This document shows positions 8,427 to 16,528 of a stretch of DNA of 38,753 nt, piece by piece (the stretch's first letter is position 1; the number at the start of each line of letters is the position of its first letter). Position numbers and translations under genes: made by a program. Location of the stretch: assembly GCA_017380615.1 (NCBI GenBank), contig JAFODQ010000029.1, positions 1 to 38,753 on the forward strand, given 5' to 3'. The notes under the pieces were generated by a model. The model was not told the origin of the DNA. It ran no database searches and saw only the letters and a list, made by a program, of their open reading frames with translations. The stretch comes from Clostridia bacterium. GTDB lineage: Bacteria > Bacillota > Clostridia > Oscillospirales > Acutalibacteraceae.

Positions 8427-10751
8427 TTACTTTTCCACAATTTCAACATTACCGATTTCACCATTAACATACTCACCATTCTGGTAATATGCTTGTGAAT
8501 TGATGCTCACTGCTGCACCTGCCGGCACATACAAAACAGCCTTTGCCTCCTGTGGAATGGTGAGGTTTATAGTATAGCCCGAGTCAACCTTCTTATAATC
8601 AAGAGTAATCAAGCCCTTCACGCTTGGCACAGTACAACTCATACTGCTTGAGAGTGTGTATTGAGGATCAATTTTCACCCTTTCATAACCTGCTTCAAGA
8701 GGTGTTATGCCTGCAAAATGCTTACTCATTATAACGAGAGGTCCGCCACTCCATGCGTGATTCATAGTGCCACGCCATGACTCCCAGAACTCCCAGAGAG
8801 TTGAGTAATCCTCACACATCATGTCATTGTATCTGTCCTTGATTCTGTCATATGCCACCTCATATTCGCCCATTTCGCAGAGTGCCTCAAGAACATAATA
8901 CTCCATATATGGGCTTGAATTTTTAGTGCTTATGAGCACATTTTTAATGGTAGCATACTGCTGCTTATCTGCAAGTCCTGACAAAACAGCCAGGGCGTTT
9001 GCTCTGTCATCGGGTTCTTTGACATCATCACTTTTGAAGCCACCTTCTGTCCAGAGAGACTCGTAACCCTTTGCAATGGCTTCTTTTCTTCCGGTAATAT
9101 ACGAGATATCATCAACCTTTCCCAGAACCCGTGCCATTTCCTCCGTTGCAGAAAAAGCATAGTAAACCCATGCATTTTCAATAGCCGTCATATCGGCTTT
9201 TTTGCCCCAATCGGGCCAATCCCAGGAACCTCCACGATGAACAACAAGATTGTTTTCTCCGATTTCCCAAAGCTTCAGGTAATCAAGAGAAGCGCTGTAA
9301 ACCTTTTCTAAAAACGCCTTGTCACCCGTGTATTCATAGTAGGTTTTAAAGCCCACAATACCTGCAAGCTGCTGCACGGGAAGCTCAAAATAATCTCCGT
9401 TTATAGGGACAACTGTCTGAAGCACCTTTGTTTCATCCACATGAGAAAGCATTGCCTCCACACCCTTCTGATACAGCAGATATGAATTGCTGTCCATAGA
9501 GTACATCGTCATAATCATTTCGCTTGTGACATCACCCCACCACTGCGCTCTTTCTCTGTCGGGACAATCCATATAATTATCGCGCATGGTAACATAAAGT
9601 GTGCGAAGGGATTTTTGCCATAACGAATTCATAAAATCATCATCGCACTTAAAATCGCCACTGAATGAGCTGTCATAACCCGTTTCGCGATACTTCAAAG
9701 AAACAACAGTTACACCCTTGGGTATTTTATAGGTTATATGCTCTCCGTTAACCCAGCCCAATGCCTCAAACTCCTGCTCTCCCTCTTTTGTTATATAGGT
9801 GCTTGAAACAGCTCCTATTAAGGTATTTTCTGTTGTTATGCGAATCTTTTTTCCAGCAGGTGCTATGACCTTGAGATAAGGTGTAACCTGAGCATTATAT
9901 GGGATATCCACAGTAATTTTTTCACCGAAGGATTTGCTTACTGTGTAGTTCTCATAATCCCTTGAATTTTCATAATCCTTCAGACCATAATCCTTCAGGA
10001 ATGGTATGCCTCTGGGATAAAGCTTTCCGTAAGCCCCCTCGCCACCAACAGCATATTCTGTTGCTTTTTCCCAGGACGAAACATCATATGAGTCATTCAA
10101 CCAATCGCTCATCTCTTCCTGTGCATCAAAATATATGCTGTATTCCGGAAGACGGTAATTAGGTGGATAAAGCGAGCTGTCAACATACGCACTGTTTCTT
10201 TTTGCTCGCCAGCTGCTGTCGGAAATTATATTTACGCCCCCACCTATTGCTTCAAAAATGAAGCCACCTTGTCCGCTACCACAATAGGAATAGCTCGTTT
10301 CATTATCCCAATACCACACCAGAGCACAGATTGTGTTTTCACCCTTTCTGAGATACGGTGCAATATTTATACTGTCATAATAACCACTGTTTTTTGCAGG
10401 CCCACGCTTCACACTACCCTCAAAAACAACTGTTTCACCGTTTATGTAAAGCCAGTATTTTGAGTCTGCTGAAATGTGAGCGATAAGCTCCTCGGGGACC
10501 TTATCGAGCTTCACATTTTTATTGAAGCACATCCATGTGTTTTTCTCCGTAAGGTTATCCTTATCCCAAATCCACTTTGCTTTCCAATCAGATTTTTCCT
10601 CAGTGGAAATAACACTATATACGGGAATGGTGTCGGGAATGGTATATTCATTTGTGTATGGTATCATTGCTGCATCTCCCCATGAAAAAACTGATGAAAT
10701 AAAAGCTGCTGCTATTACAAGATAAGAAATTATGGTCTGTAAAATTTGCAT
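8427..10751 (-). CDS. Secreted GH78-like alpha-L-rhamnosidase
   Basis: The 774-residue protein starts with a signal peptide or anchor (about residues 1-28, hydrophobic, ending SWGDAAM). Next come beta-sandwich modules typical of GH78 (jelly-roll with WKAKWIWD near the start), then the (alpha/alpha)6 barrel. The hallmark DCPDRERAQWWGD lies at about 395-407 and corresponds to the DCPQRxERxGWxGD motif that supplies the acid catalyst. WEFWESWRGTMNHAWSGG near residue 640-660 is the conserved C-terminal barrel segment. The enzyme would remove terminal rhamnose from plant pectin or glycosides outside the cell. I chose ATG at 10751 over a GTG five codons upstream because GGAGG at 10757-10761 is ideally placed. 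Confidence 0.9.
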   Translation of the reverse strand: MQILQTIISYLVIAAAFISSVFSWGDAAMIPYTNEYTIPDTIPVYSVISTEEKSDWKAKWIWDKDNLTEKNTWMCFNKNVKLDKVPEELIAHISADSKYWLYINGETVVFEGSVKRGPAKNSGYYDSINIAPYLRKGENTICALVWYWDNETSYSYCGSGQGGFIFEAIGGGVNIISDSSWRAKRNSAYVDSSLYPPNYRLPEYSIYFDAQEEMSDWLNDSYDVSSWEKATEYAVGGEGAYGKLYPRGIPFLKDYGLKDYENSRDYENYTVSKSFGEKITVDIPYNAQVTPYLKVIAPAGKKIRITTENTLIGAVSSTYITKEGEQEFEALGWVNGEHITYKIPKGVTVVSLKYRETGYDSSFSGDFKCDDDFMNSLWQKSLRTLYVTMRDNYMDCPDRERAQWWGDVTSEMIMTMYSMDSNSYLLYQKGVEAMLSHVDETKVLQTVVPINGDYFELPVQQLAGIVGFKTYYEYTGDKAFLEKVYSASLDYLKLWEIGENNLVVHRGGSWDWPDWGKKADMTAIENAWVYYAFSATEEMARVLGKVDDISYITGRKEAIAKGYESLWTEGGFKSDDVKEPDDRANALAVLSGLADKQQYATIKNVLISTKNSSPYMEYYVLEALCEMGEYEVAYDRIKDRYNDMMCEDYSTLWEFWESWRGTMNHAWSGGPLVIMSKHFAGITPLEAGYERVKIDPQYTLSSSMSCTVPSVKGLITLDYKKVDSGYTINLTIPQEAKAVLYVPAGAAVSINSQAYYQNGEYVNGEIGNVEIVEK

Positions 10752-10807
10752 AAAAACCTCCGACACGACTCAGACATTTCTTTTGTTAAATCGAATTCAC
10801 TCAGATA

Positions 10808-10837
10808 ATTATACCACCCAACCAAAACAAAAAGCAA
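10808..10837 (-). promoter_or_regulatory. Possible promoter of the GH78 gene
   Basis: On the minus strand TATAAT (10808-10813) is preceded at 18 bp by TTGCTT (10832-10837). The -35 box lies inside the arm of the upstream terminator hairpin, so the two signals would overlap. The -10 box is perfect and the -35 box is weak. Confidence 0.4.
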
Positions 10838-10860
10838 CAGTTTTCACTGTTGCTTTTTTG
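10826..10860 (-). terminator. Intrinsic terminator of the GH31 gene
   Basis: AAAAGCAACAGT and ACTGTTGCTTTT (10830-10857) form a 12-bp perfect stem with a TTTC loop, with T-rich DNA following on either strand. It lies 20 bp after the GH31 stop. Confidence 0.85.
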
Positions 10861-10878
10861 TTCCCCCATAATTAAAGC

Positions 10879-12831
10879 TTAATCAAAACATGCAATAACA
10901 TCCGAGTCAGCTTTTACAAATGCGATAAATTCATCGATACTTGCCGAAATTTCATAAGTGCCTTTGGTGTAAACCTTTTTGTCCTTTGTGAGAATCCATT
11001 CACCATCGGGAATATAAACAGTTTTCACTGTTTGTCCCCTTTCCACAATGGGTGCAAAAATAATATCATCACCAAAGAAATACTGACTATCAAGAGTGTA
11101 GCAGATTTCATCTTCGGGATAATGGAAAAACATTGGTCGCATAATGGGATATCCCTTCGTGCTTGCAATATCCATCTGTTTTTTAATATATGGTCTTAAT
11201 CTTTCACGGATAACAATGAGATTTTTGAGAATATGGAAATTTTCGTCTCCGAAGCTCCATATTTCATTCGGATCACCACTCGGCTCTTTAAGTCCCGGTG
11301 TTGGCTCAAAGTGGCGTATTCTTGACCCATGAAGGCGCATAACAGGGCTGAAAAGACCAAACTGAAACCAACGCACGATAAGCTCCCTGAAATAATCACT
11401 TGTGATATCTGCACCATAGAAGCCGCCAATATCCGTATTCCACCAAGGAATACCACACATTGACATATTAAGACCTGCCTTTACCTGACAAGCCAGACTT
11501 TCAAAGGTGGATTCAATATCCCCCGACCAGACAAGTGAACCGAATTTCTGACTACCCAGATATGCACAACGAGTCAAAGTGATTATATCATTTCTACCAA
11601 TGGACCTGAAGCCATCATATGCCAGCTTGGAATAGTAATACGAATATAACAGACCAACCATATCGGCTCTGCCTGCATACCAGATCAGATTATCAAAATG
11701 CTCAGGATGAATTTCAGGCTCTGCTTCATCAAACCAAAGAGCATCAACTCCGTTGTCAATATAATTCTCTTTTATTTTGCTCCATACATATTCTCTTGTG
11801 GCAGGATTTGTAACATCAATTTCACCCTGCCAGCCATAGAAATCAAACACTCTGTCGCATCCACGGGCTGTGCGCATAAGCATATTGTTGTTTCGCATAT
11901 AATGATAGTTTTCGCTACCACCATTTATGGTGGGCCACACTGAAACCACGAGCTTTGTGTTCATGCTATGAAGCTCATCAGTCATAGCTTTAACATCGGG
12001 CCAGTATTTCGGGTCAAATTTATAGTCACCCTGCTCAGTCCAATGGAAATAGTCAGCAATAATTACAGAAAGAGGAACACCAAGCTCTTTATATTTTCTT
12101 GCAACCGAAAGCAACTCCTCCTGAGTTTCATAACGGAGTCTGCACTGCCAGAAGCCTGTTGCCCATTCAGGCATTTCAGGTGCATAACCTGTTAAATCGG
12201 AGAGAGTTGTGCATACCTCTTTGGGTGTGCCTGCAATAACAACAAAATCCATAAATCTGCAGCAATCACAGCTCCAACGGGTGCGATTGTTCGAAAGCTC
12301 ACAAAGACCTGTTGAAGGGTTATTCCAAAGGAAGCCATATCCCAAAGAGGAATAAACATACGGGATTGTACATTTTGCATTAACATTTCGTATATCGATA
12401 GAAGAGCCCTTAAGGTCAAACTCATTATCCCAGCTATGCCCCAATCCAAAGAAATGCTCATTTTTATCAGGCTCAAAAGTAACTCTTGCAGACCAAAGGC
12501 CGCTGCCCTTGTTATCAAAATGACGATAGTTGCTTTTAAATGTAAGCTCCGGCTTTTCTTCAAGAATTATTTTACCATTCTTATAAAAGGTCAGCTTTCC
12601 GTTTAGCTCAACCTTAACCTTAAGAATACCACAGGTAAGAGTTGCGAAGTTATCAAACTCCTCAATTTCACACTCTGCCTTTTGGGGCATAAGAGTATAG
12701 TTTTCGTTAATGACCTGAGCATCAGGAAAAGACTGAAAACGAATAGCATTATTACCACAGGCGGTTATTCTTATCAGCTCCGTATATCTCATTAAGAGAA
12801 GTTCATTTTCCTTAATTGTAAGATTATCCAC
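10879..12831 (-). CDS. GH31 family alpha-glycosidase (alpha-xylosidase/alpha-glucosidase type)
   Basis: A 650-residue protein with the GH31 beta-sandwich followed by a (beta/alpha)8 barrel. VDALWFDEAEPE carries the nucleophile D368; LVWSGDIEST carries the likely acid/base D438; GIPWWNTDIGGF (about 460-471) is the conserved substrate-loop segment. No signal peptide is present, so it acts in the cytosol on imported oligosaccharides. The ALWFDEAEPE version resembles alpha-xylosidase-like rather than classic maltase (WxDMNE) members, but the specificity is not fixed by sequence reading. The start is GTG at 12831 with AAGGAG 9 bp upstream. A terminator follows. Confidence 0.92.
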   Translation of the reverse strand: MDNLTIKENELLLMRYTELIRITACGNNAIRFQSFPDAQVINENYTLMPQKAECEIEEFDNFATLTCGILKVKVELNGKLTFYKNGKIILEEKPELTFKSNYRHFDNKGSGLWSARVTFEPDKNEHFFGLGHSWDNEFDLKGSSIDIRNVNAKCTIPYVYSSLGYGFLWNNPSTGLCELSNNRTRWSCDCCRFMDFVVIAGTPKEVCTTLSDLTGYAPEMPEWATGFWQCRLRYETQEELLSVARKYKELGVPLSVIIADYFHWTEQGDYKFDPKYWPDVKAMTDELHSMNTKLVVSVWPTINGGSENYHYMRNNNMLMRTARGCDRVFDFYGWQGEIDVTNPATREYVWSKIKENYIDNGVDALWFDEAEPEIHPEHFDNLIWYAGRADMVGLLYSYYYSKLAYDGFRSIGRNDIITLTRCAYLGSQKFGSLVWSGDIESTFESLACQVKAGLNMSMCGIPWWNTDIGGFYGADITSDYFRELIVRWFQFGLFSPVMRLHGSRIRHFEPTPGLKEPSGDPNEIWSFGDENFHILKNLIVIRERLRPYIKKQMDIASTKGYPIMRPMFFHYPEDEICYTLDSQYFFGDDIIFAPIVERGQTVKTVYIPDGEWILTKDKKVYTKGTYEISASIDEFIAFVKADSDVIACFD

Positions 12832-12949
12832 AATAATCTGCTCCTTATACTTTTATTCAACAAATCAAAATTTAGCGGATTGATTTTCGTACCATAAGGC
12901 TCAACTTTATTTTATTGATTTACAAGCTCGAAAGCTTAATTGGTTTTAT

Positions 12950-14563
12950 TTACGAATATCTGTAAAACGGTTCTTGATGTTTTTTTGCTTTTTTTCTCTT
13001 CTTTACCGTGAGCACAGGCAATCCAATTGCAATGGCAATTGGTGTGAGTGGTGATAACAAGAGTGCAAGAACACAAATAATACCCATCAAAACAGATCCT
13101 GCGTGAGATTTGTAAACGGGCGTTTCCATACGCAAGGTTGGAATATCCCTCAGATTGAGTTCGCCTGCTCTGTCGGGGACGGAATTATTAAAAAGCATTG
13201 GCTCAATAATATCAGAAACAGAATAACCACCAAGAAGCTTATCTTTTACATTAACAAAGGGCTGTGTGTCAACAATACTGTCGAGCATCGCAGAAGCTGA
13301 CATTAATACTTTATATTCCGCTGTATCAGGAGTATATGCGCCGTCACCAATAAGCATATTAAAAGCAGTTTCAATGATAAGATCAAACACCTTCATATCT
13401 TTAATTGCCTTGTACTCCTCCGAGCTAAGACGAGCCTTACCTTTTACAAGGAAATAAATATCCTTTACAGTTAACCGATCCATAAGTTTTTTTACTGTTG
13501 CATTTGAGCCAGTAACCACGCGGTAATAGTCATTGTAAAACACATTATGGTAATGCTCAAAAAGTGATTTTTCTTTTATTTTTATATTTTCATCAGCATC
13601 TACATATTTGCAATTATAGGTTACTGCTTCGCTTTTTCCGTCAAGCTCAATTTCTCTGTAAGCAGGAGGATAGAATCTTACACTGGGAGTGGTGATATCC
13701 CACAGAAGGCTTCCGTTGTCACTTTTTACATAACCCACATCGCAGAAGTGGGAATGACCTGTAAACGCAAGATTAAATCCCATATCGGCAAGCATATGTC
13801 CAACAACGGAAGAACGCATATCACGGTTTTCTTTTCCTGCTCCAATACGATGCGCAGGCACTGCAGGAAGCATGGGGTGGTGTGAACAAAGAAATATATA
13901 TTTCCCGTCCCTTTTTGCTTCGTCATACATCTGCTTTATCCACCTCAGGCAAGATGGAGCATATGTGGGGCTCTTATCCTTCAAAGCCTCTTCATTACGG
14001 AAAATATCATTGAGCATAAGGCACCGTGTATTTTCATCAAGATCAAGACAATATGAAAAGCTTGACTCGTGAACAGAATAAGCTTCATCCGGTCCGAATT
14101 CACGATAAATTTCCCATATTTCTTCCGGGCAAAGCGCAGGCACAAGCCCGGGAACAAGCTCTTCTTCGGGAAGTGAGGAAAATTCGTCCTTTACCAGACT
14201 TTTCCAATCTGCGCTCTCAATATCAAACCAAGGGTTGTCCCAAGGAGTGCTTTTATACTCAATTTTTTCACCGTGCTTTCTTACATAAGCCTTGTGGTGA
14301 TGAAAGTCATGTGTCGCAAAAATGACATATATTTTAGTTCCGTTCGCTTTTACCTCACGGAGAAAAGCTGAAAAATCCTCATGAGAAAAACGGTCTCCAC
14401 TATTGGTAAGGTCTCCGACTATGAACAGTACATCACTGTCTTTGGAGGCCTGTAAAACAGCTGCTTCTGTTACTGCAGGCTGAAGCATCAGCTCCTCATC
14501 CGTTTTATCTGTTATCATTCTGCGTGAAATATAATGTGTGTCTGACATCATCGCAAATTTCAT
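12950..14563 (-). CDS. Metallophosphoesterase with C-terminal membrane anchor and altered NHD motif
   Basis: The 537-residue protein begins directly with the catalytic fold: SDTHYI (D8, H10), VGDLTN (D51), ATHDFHHH (about 83-90), CSHHP (about 226) and TGHSHF (about 266). The third block normally reads GNHD; here the metal-binding Asn is Thr (T84). The C-terminal third is alpha-helical, and a hydrophobic hairpin near residues 488-520 precedes a Lys-rich tail, so it is a tail-anchored protein with the enzyme probably on the cytosolic side. No signal peptide is seen. The start is supported by AAGGTG 5 bp upstream. It lies upstream of the GH31 gene on the same strand (118-bp gap). The gap carries only a weak TTCG hairpin. 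The substrate is unknown. Confidence 0.87.
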   Translation of the reverse strand: MKFAMMSDTHYISRRMITDKTDEELMLQPAVTEAAVLQASKDSDVLFIVGDLTNSGDRFSHEDFSAFLREVKANGTKIYVIFATHDFHHHKAYVRKHGEKIEYKSTPWDNPWFDIESADWKSLVKDEFSSLPEEELVPGLVPALCPEEIWEIYREFGPDEAYSVHESSFSYCLDLDENTRCLMLNDIFRNEEALKDKSPTYAPSCLRWIKQMYDEAKRDGKYIFLCSHHPMLPAVPAHRIGAGKENRDMRSSVVGHMLADMGFNLAFTGHSHFCDVGYVKSDNGSLLWDITTPSVRFYPPAYREIELDGKSEAVTYNCKYVDADENIKIKEKSLFEHYHNVFYNDYYRVVTGSNATVKKLMDRLTVKDIYFLVKGKARLSSEEYKAIKDMKVFDLIIETAFNMLIGDGAYTPDTAEYKVLMSASAMLDSIVDTQPFVNVKDKLLGGYSVSDIIEPMLFNNSVPDRAGELNLRDIPTLRMETPVYKSHAGSVLMGIICVLALLLSPLTPIAIAIGLPVLTVKKRKKAKKHQEPFYRYS

Positions 14564-14633
14564 ACAAGCACCTTCTTTGCTATATTTATGATGTATGCAT
14601 TAAGTAAAATTCTCATTTATTAAACTGCCACAT

Positions 14634-15473
14634 TTAACAAGTGCTTAACCACCATTCGGTATAAGCATCGGGGTAATTGGTTTTGAAGCCTGTTACACCC
14701 ATATCGCAAATCTGCTGCCACCATTCGGGGTAATCCCCAAGATTCGAAAACACTTTGATGCCCATAGCCTCAAGCATACGGACATCCTCTTTGGTAAAGG
14801 CCTCGTTATTCAGACCCACCTCCCAAAGATCGGAGCGCTTGACAAAATCCATTGTCTTTTCGTTTATGAAACGGATGTTGGCTCCTAAACGCAGCCCCGC
14901 AGGCTTTCCTGCCTTTCGATAATGCTCCTGCATTTCTTCAAGCACTTCCCAATCACCCGAGAAGAAAATATATCTTGACACATTTGTAGATTTTGCCAGA
15001 ATTTCATCCATACGAGGGCACATACCCTTGCACTTGAATTCAACCTCAACGATAAGGTCATACTGCACTGTCGATAACCAAGCATCAAACTCCTCGAAGG
15101 TAATTATATGGGTCACCCTGTCTTCGTGATAATCAGGTGGTGTAATCATACGTCTGCCGCCAAAATGCTCTGTCCAAGGATAGGGAGGATATTTGAGCTT
15201 AAGTGCATTACGATACGGTATATCGAACCTTTTTACATCTTCGGCTGTCAAATCCTTGAGAGCATCACGATGCTTTTCAAAGGTCATATAACCCATATTG
15301 TCATTATGAATTACAACAATTTCGCCGTCGCCACAAAGTTGGATATCCAGTTCAATCCCCTCACACCCTAGCTCGGCAGCCTTTTGGAATGCCTCCAGAG
15401 AATTTTCCGGAGCAAACTGTGTAACTCCCGTATGAGAAAACCTCATCGGCATGGCACAATACTCTTTTTTCAC
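14634..15473 (-). CDS. Glycerophosphodiester phosphodiesterase-like protein (cytosolic), HT in place of HR
   Basis: The 279-residue protein is a GDPD TIM barrel: FSHTG (H14, T15), PENS (E23), IELDIQ (E41, D43) and VVIHND (H56). These are the metal and catalytic positions of the family, which releases sn-glycerol-3-phosphate from deacylated phospholipids or cleaves related phosphodiesters. The usual catalytic pair His-Arg is His-Thr here. The start is GTG at 15473 with AGGAGGA 8 bp upstream; an ATG just before it runs into a stop. It is transcribed divergently from a second GDPD-like gene that shares the His-Thr change. It lies 70 bp upstream of the metallophosphoesterase on the same strand. 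Confidence 0.88.
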   Translation of the reverse strand: MKKEYCAMPMRFSHTGVTQFAPENSLEAFQKAAELGCEGIELDIQLCGDGEIVVIHNDNMGYMTFEKHRDALKDLTAEDVKRFDIPYRNALKLKYPPYPWTEHFGGRRMITPPDYHEDRVTHIITFEEFDAWLSTVQYDLIVEVEFKCKGMCPRMDEILAKSTNVSRYIFFSGDWEVLEEMQEHYRKAGKPAGLRLGANIRFINEKTMDFVKRSDLWEVGLNNEAFTKEDVRMLEAMGIKVFSNLGDYPEWWQQICDMGVTGFKTNYPDAYTEWWLSTC

Positions 15474-15516
15474 AATTTCATCCTCCTGTATTGTTTCAAT
15501 TGACCTGGTTGATTCG

Positions 15517-15545
15517 ATTGTATCACACAGTAATCATTTTTTCTA
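15517..15545 (-). promoter_or_regulatory. Promoter of the cytosolic GDPD gene
   Basis: On the minus strand TAGAAA (15540-15545) and TACAAT (15517-15522) are separated by 17 bp, 44 bp before the GTG start. It lies back to back with the plus-strand promoter at 15569-15597. Confidence 0.5.
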
Positions 15546-15551
15546 CATATA

Positions 15552-15570
15552 AATGATATATTTTATCATT
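15552..15570. promoter_or_regulatory. Dyad between two divergent promoters, candidate operator
   Basis: AATGATA (15552-15558) and TATCATT (15564-15570) form a 7-bp perfect dyad with a 5-bp spacer. It lies between the two -35 boxes of the divergent GDPD-like genes and overlaps the plus-strand one. The position fits an operator shared by both genes; no regulator for it is recognised. Confidence 0.4.
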
Positions 15571-15597
15571 GATTTGCATTTGTTTATATTATATAAT
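15569..15597 (+). promoter_or_regulatory. Promoter of the membrane-anchored GDPD gene
   Basis: TTGATT (15569-15574) and a perfect TATAAT (15592-15597) are separated by 17 bp. The transcript would have an untranslated leader of about 75 nt before the ATG at 15680. Confidence 0.65.
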
Positions 15598-15679
15598 CAT
15601 TTGGTAAATAAGATAAGAATGAATTCAGGAGCACCTTCACGGAAGCCTCGCAAAACATAAATAAAAAGAGGTTTAAAAA

Positions 15680-16438
15680 ATGAAAAAAATAACTAAAATC
15701 TTTATAGCCTTGGTGGCTTTGGTAGTTATCGTTACAGCTGCCATCCTGGGTTATCATTACATTGAATTCAGAAAGGCAGTTTTACCTATGAATTTCACTT
15801 TAACAGCACATACAGGTTGCGAGGAGACACAGGAAAACTCTCTCGAATCAATACGAAAGGGTTATGAAAGTGGTGCAGACATAGTTGAATTTGACCTTAA
15901 TTTCACCACAAAGGGTGAAGCTGTGCTATCTCACGACGAGGTTGAGGGTGATTGTGTTACTCTTGATGCAGCCTTTGCTTTAATATCAGATTTCCCCAAC
16001 ATCAAAGCAAACGTTGACTGTAAAAGCGTCAGTAACCTTAAGACAGTTACAGAGCTTGCCGAAAAACATAATATAAGTGACCGCATTTTTTACAGCGGCA
16101 TAAGGGAAGAGGATGTGCCAGCAGTAAAGGAGCAGACTCCTGAGGTTGCTTATTGGCTCAATTACGATGTGGATGTGAAAAAAAACACCGATGAGGAATA
16201 TCTTCTTTCTCTTGCAAGAAAAACCCGAGAGCTTGGTGCTGTGGGACTTAATATAAACTATGAGACCTGCACCAAGGAGCTTGTTGAGATTTTCCACCGT
16301 GAAGGACTTCTTGTTTCAATATGGACTGTCAATAAGACCCAACATATGATATCTGCCTCAAATCTTGGAGCTGACAATATTACTACCCGCAAGCCTTCTC
16401 AATTGCGAGAGATTGTCGAACTCAAGCAGACCCAATAA
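15680..16438 (+). CDS. Membrane-anchored glycerophosphodiester phosphodiesterase-like protein
   Basis: The 252-residue protein has an N-terminal hydrophobic anchor (about residues 6-26) followed by a GDPD barrel: AHTG (H44, T45), ENS (E52), VEFDL (E70, D72) and LSHDE (H85). As in its divergent neighbour, the usual His-Arg pair is His-Thr. The barrel is short compared with most GDPDs, about 210 residues beyond the anchor. The predicted location is outside the membrane, where it could act on lipoteichoic-acid-type or phospholipid-derived diesters; this is inference. AGAGG lies 9 bp before the ATG. A strong terminator follows. Confidence 0.87.
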   Translation: MKKITKIFIALVALVVIVTAAILGYHYIEFRKAVLPMNFTLTAHTGCEETQENSLESIRKGYESGADIVEFDLNFTTKGEAVLSHDEVEGDCVTLDAAFALISDFPNIKANVDCKSVSNLKTVTELAEKHNISDRIFYSGIREEDVPAVKEQTPEVAYWLNYDVDVKKNTDEEYLLSLARKTRELGAVGLNINYETCTKELVEIFHREGLLVSIWTVNKTQHMISASNLGADNITTRKPSQLREIVELKQTQ

Positions 16439-16456
16439 TTACAACGCAAGCAAAAG

Positions 16457-16507
16457 CACCACCTGATATTTTGAAAATATCAGGTGGTGTTTTATATTAT
16501 TGTTTTA
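16457..16507 (+). terminator. Intrinsic terminator between convergent genes
   Basis: CACCACCTGATATTTT (16457-16472) and AAAATATCAGGTGGTG (16474-16489) are exact inverted repeats, followed by TTTTATATTATTGTTTT. It ends the plus-strand GDPD gene and faces the end of the GH127 gene. Confidence 0.88.
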
Positions 16508-16528
16508 ATTTGTGGTTATTACAGATTT

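Noticed and set aside
12918-12945. Hairpin AAGCT-TTCG-AGCTT behind the metallophosphoesterase
   Set aside because: Only 5 bp with no clean T-run, so not called as a terminator.
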